A stretch of DNA of 64,000 nucleotides from Marinomonas balearica (GTDB taxonomy: Bacteria > Pseudomonadota > Gammaproteobacteria > Pseudomonadales > Marinomonadaceae): assembly GCF_004362145.1 (NCBI RefSeq), contig NZ_SNXC01000009.1:310001-374000 (forward strand). The letters run 5' to 3'. Both the position numbers and the translations under genes were made by a program. The notes beneath the pieces were generated by a model. The model saw only the letters and a list, made by a program, of their open reading frames with translations, did not search any database and was not told where the DNA came from. This document shows positions 62,154 through 64,000 of this stretch, piece by piece. Numbering within the stretch: position 1 is the first letter of the stretch; the number at the start of each line of letters is the position of its first letter.

Positions 62154-64000
62154 ATGACACTTTTTCGGCAACTTATGTTGACCATATTTATACTCTTGTC
62201 GTTTGTCTTAATGGTGGTTATGGCCATCAATTTTAAGACAACAAAAGACTATTTGGTTGAACAGTTACGATCGACGACACAAGATACTGCTACATCATTA
62301 AGTATGCAGGTGTCTGACTTTATGGCGCTAGAAGATTATACGTCTGTTGAGAGTTCTCTGAATGCGGTATTCGATAGCGGCTATTTTGCTCAGGTTCGAG
62401 TGCATGTATACGATACGGATTCTGACATTCTCCGTGCTAATCAAACCGTTATTCAAGGTGTTCCAAGTTGGTTTATTGAAGCCATTGATTTCGAGGTTCC
62501 GACAGCTAAAGCCGTTGTATCTAATGGCTGGAACGAACTGGGTCAAATTTATGTGACAGGAAGCGCCGGATACGGGTACTTTCAGCTTTGGAATGCGACA
62601 CGCGGGTTATTGCTTTCTTTTTTAGTTATCGGGCTAATTACCATCGCAGTGGGCTGGGTCATGATTCGATGGTTGTTTAAGCCTTTGGCTGAAGTAGAAA
62701 AACAAGCGGAAGCGATACAACAACGTAAATTTGTACGAATGGAAAAGCTTCCGAAAACGCGCGAGCTAAAATCGGTAGTACAGTCAATGAATCGCATGGC
62801 TGAAAAGTTAGAGAAAGAATTTGAATCTGAAGCTGAAACCGCACAATGGTTGCAGGCGAAGGCGTTTAAAGACCCCGTTAGTGGTCTAGGAAATCGAAAC
62901 TTTTTTGACAGCCAAATAAAAGCGCACTTTTCTGATGCCGATCGAGTTGTCGACGGTTTGTTATTGATTAGTTTAACTGACTTGGGGCGTTTAAATAATG
63001 AACGGGGCTACGAGGCGACAGATTTATTCATTCGTTCATCTGCAGATATTATCCAAAGTCAGGTTAGTCTCTCCTCTGCCAATGCAGTTTTGGCTCGATT
63101 AGGCGGTGCAGACTTTATTGTGCTGCTGCCCAATATTGACTTGGATCGTCTTAAGCATTTTGTCGATGAGACGATTGGCGCACTGCATGAATTAGCCAGT
63201 TCTCGAATCAGTTATTCTGAAGCGGTGGCGAATATTGGTGCAGTGCTAATTGATCAGGCAGATGATCGCTCTGCTGCGATGGCGCAGGTTGATGCGGCGC
63301 TTCGAGCGGCTAAAACGGCGGGAGCAAATCAGGTTCGCGTATTTGACAGTGAAGCGGGTGATGATCTAGCCATCGGCCGAATGGCTTGGCGAGATATGCT
63401 CGAAACGGCCATTAAAACGAGTTCGTTTACCCTGCGCAAGCAAAAAGTGTCGGAACTAGAGAGTTTAGATAACGTATTCCACGAGGAAATTTTTGCGAGC
63501 CTTGAGCACGAAGGAAAACAATATCACGCTGGTTACTTTATCGGGCTGGCAGAGCAGTTCGATTTGGGCGACCAAGTGGATCAGGTGATTATTCAGCGTG
63601 TGCTAACGTATTTAGAAACTGAGCCAACCAGTGCGCCTCTTGCCGTGAACTTGTCTGCATCGGCTTATGCAAAACCTTCTTTTGTTGCATGGTTGGATGT
63701 GTTGCTCGAGGGCCTATCGCACGATATTAAGTCTAAGTTGGCCTTTGAAATATCAGAGCAAAGTGTGTTGTCGACGGAAGATCATTCGTTCCTACTTGTG
63801 CAAACATTGAAGCGGCATCAAGTGGTCTTTGGGATAGATAATGTTGGGAAGCAGTTTTCTGCCTTTCAGTATTTGCAAACCCTCATGCCTGATTATGTAA
63901 AAGTCGATCCTTCATATACCAAGATGGCGGTTGGTGAAGATGCTGAATCGTTCTTCATGCATACATTGTGTAAGATGTTTGGCAGCCTGAATATTCAGGT
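62154..64000 (+). CDS. lapD: LapD-like c-di-GMP receptor, 3' end outside window
   Basis: The frame is open from ATG 62154 to the window end (615 codons). Layout: helix at about 8-27, a periplasmic output domain (about 28-148) that in LapD binds LapG, a second helix (about 149-170), HAMP (about 171-223), GGDEF (about 235-395) and EAL (about 405 on). The GGDEF motif is GGADF, so no cyclase activity is expected. In the EAL domain EALLRW is replaced by EIFASL and DDFGTG by DNVGKQ, so no phosphodiesterase activity is expected, while NLSAS and DYVKVD remain. This is the LapD pattern of an inside-out switch reading c-di-GMP. Confidence 0.92.
   Translation, partial: MTLFRQLMLTIFILLSFVLMVVMAINFKTTKDYLVEQLRSTTQDTATSLSMQVSDFMALEDYTSVESSLNAVFDSGYFAQVRVHVYDTDSDILRANQTVIQGVPSWFIEAIDFEVPTAKAVVSNGWNELGQIYVTGSAGYGYFQLWNATRGLLLSFLVIGLITIAVGWVMIRWLFKPLAEVEKQAEAIQQRKFVRMEKLPKTRELKSVVQSMNRMAEKLEKEFESEAETAQWLQAKAFKDPVSGLGNRNFFDSQIKAHFSDADRVVDGLLLISLTDLGRLNNERGYEATDLFIRSSADIIQSQVSLSSANAVLARLGGADFIVLLPNIDLDRLKHFVDETIGALHELASSRISYSEAVANIGAVLIDQADDRSAAMAQVDAALRAAKTAGANQVRVFDSEAGDDLAIGRMAWRDMLETAIKTSSFTLRKQKVSELESLDNVFHEEIFASLEHEGKQYHAGYFIGLAEQFDLGDQVDQVIIQRVLTYLETEPTSAPLAVNLSASAYAKPSFVAWLDVLLEGLSHDIKSKLAFEISEQSVLSTEDHSFLLVQTLKRHQVVFGIDNVGKQFSAFQYLQTLMPDYVKVDPSYTKMAVGEDAESFFMHTLCKMFGSLNIQ

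Noticed and set aside
1..64000. Horizontally acquired island or prophage
   Set aside because: No integrase, transposase, phage gene or abrupt change in composition was seen; gene order is conserved core chromosome.

Overview
The window looks like a continuous stretch of chromosome from a marine gammaproteobacterium. Marinomonas or a close Oceanospirillales relative is my best guess. This rests on gene content and order (gyrA-serC-pheA-tyrA/aroA-cmk-rpsA, FabV as enoyl-ACP reductase, a LapG/LapD pair, a BaeSR pair), on A+T-leaning intergenic DNA, and on protein character. It is inference, since no database was searched. I see no prophage, insertion sequence, CRISPR array or rRNA, and only one tRNA gene. 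About 62 protein genes are supported, and most are housekeeping genes.

Layout. 1-3000: 3' end of lon, hupB, tRNA-Asp and ppiD (proteostasis and nucleoid). 3.3-6.1 kb (minus): a TolC-like outer membrane channel and a DUF4139-like exported protein. 6.2-8.7 kb: Xni-type nuclease and gltX. 8.8-16.4 kb (minus): a chemoreceptor, a DUF3301 protein, a Fur-box-preceded araC-flavodoxin pair, an AEC transporter and BaeSR. 16.7-23.9 kb: a small membrane protein, an acyltransferase, an aminotransferase, a YebC protein, DUF1289, a glycosyltransferase, fabV and a secreted unknown. 24-25.5 kb (minus): yciK and ubiG. 25.8-35.7 kb: gyrA, serC, pheA, a tyrA-aroA fusion, cmk and rpsA. 35.9-36.9 kb (minus): an unknown gene and trmO. 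37.1-48.1 kb: proA, nadD, rsfS, rlmH, mrdA, rodA, mltB, rlpA, dacA, ybeD, lipB and lipA (cell elongation, peptidoglycan and lipoate). 48.2-52.2 kb: speE, speA and an agmatine-deiminase-like gene (polyamines). 52.6-54.1 kb: an ABM-GNAT fusion and a cupin-like protein. 54.3-56.6 kb: parC. 56.7-58.0 kb: two bacterioferritin subunits and bfd (iron storage). 58.2-64 kb: a DsbA-family protein, a Tag-like glycosylase, pdxJ, a DTW protein, DUF1244, lapG and an unfinished lapD that runs off the window.

The most notable points are hidden in ordinary-looking genes. The EPSP-synthase half of the TyrA-AroA fusion has lost most signature active-site residues. The agmatine deiminase homologue directly behind speA has Ser in place of the catalytic Cys and of a catalytic Asp. 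The two adjacent bacterioferritins divide the ferroxidase and haem ligands between them. The speE-speA gap contains a hairpin whose whole 11-nt loop is complementary to an upstream segment, and one stem arm can also pair with the speA ribosome-binding region. A 370-bp gap after the agmatine-deiminase-like gene carries a strong minus-strand terminator with no minus-strand gene ahead of it, so it may encode a small RNA. The rpsA leader can form two mutually exclusive hairpins.
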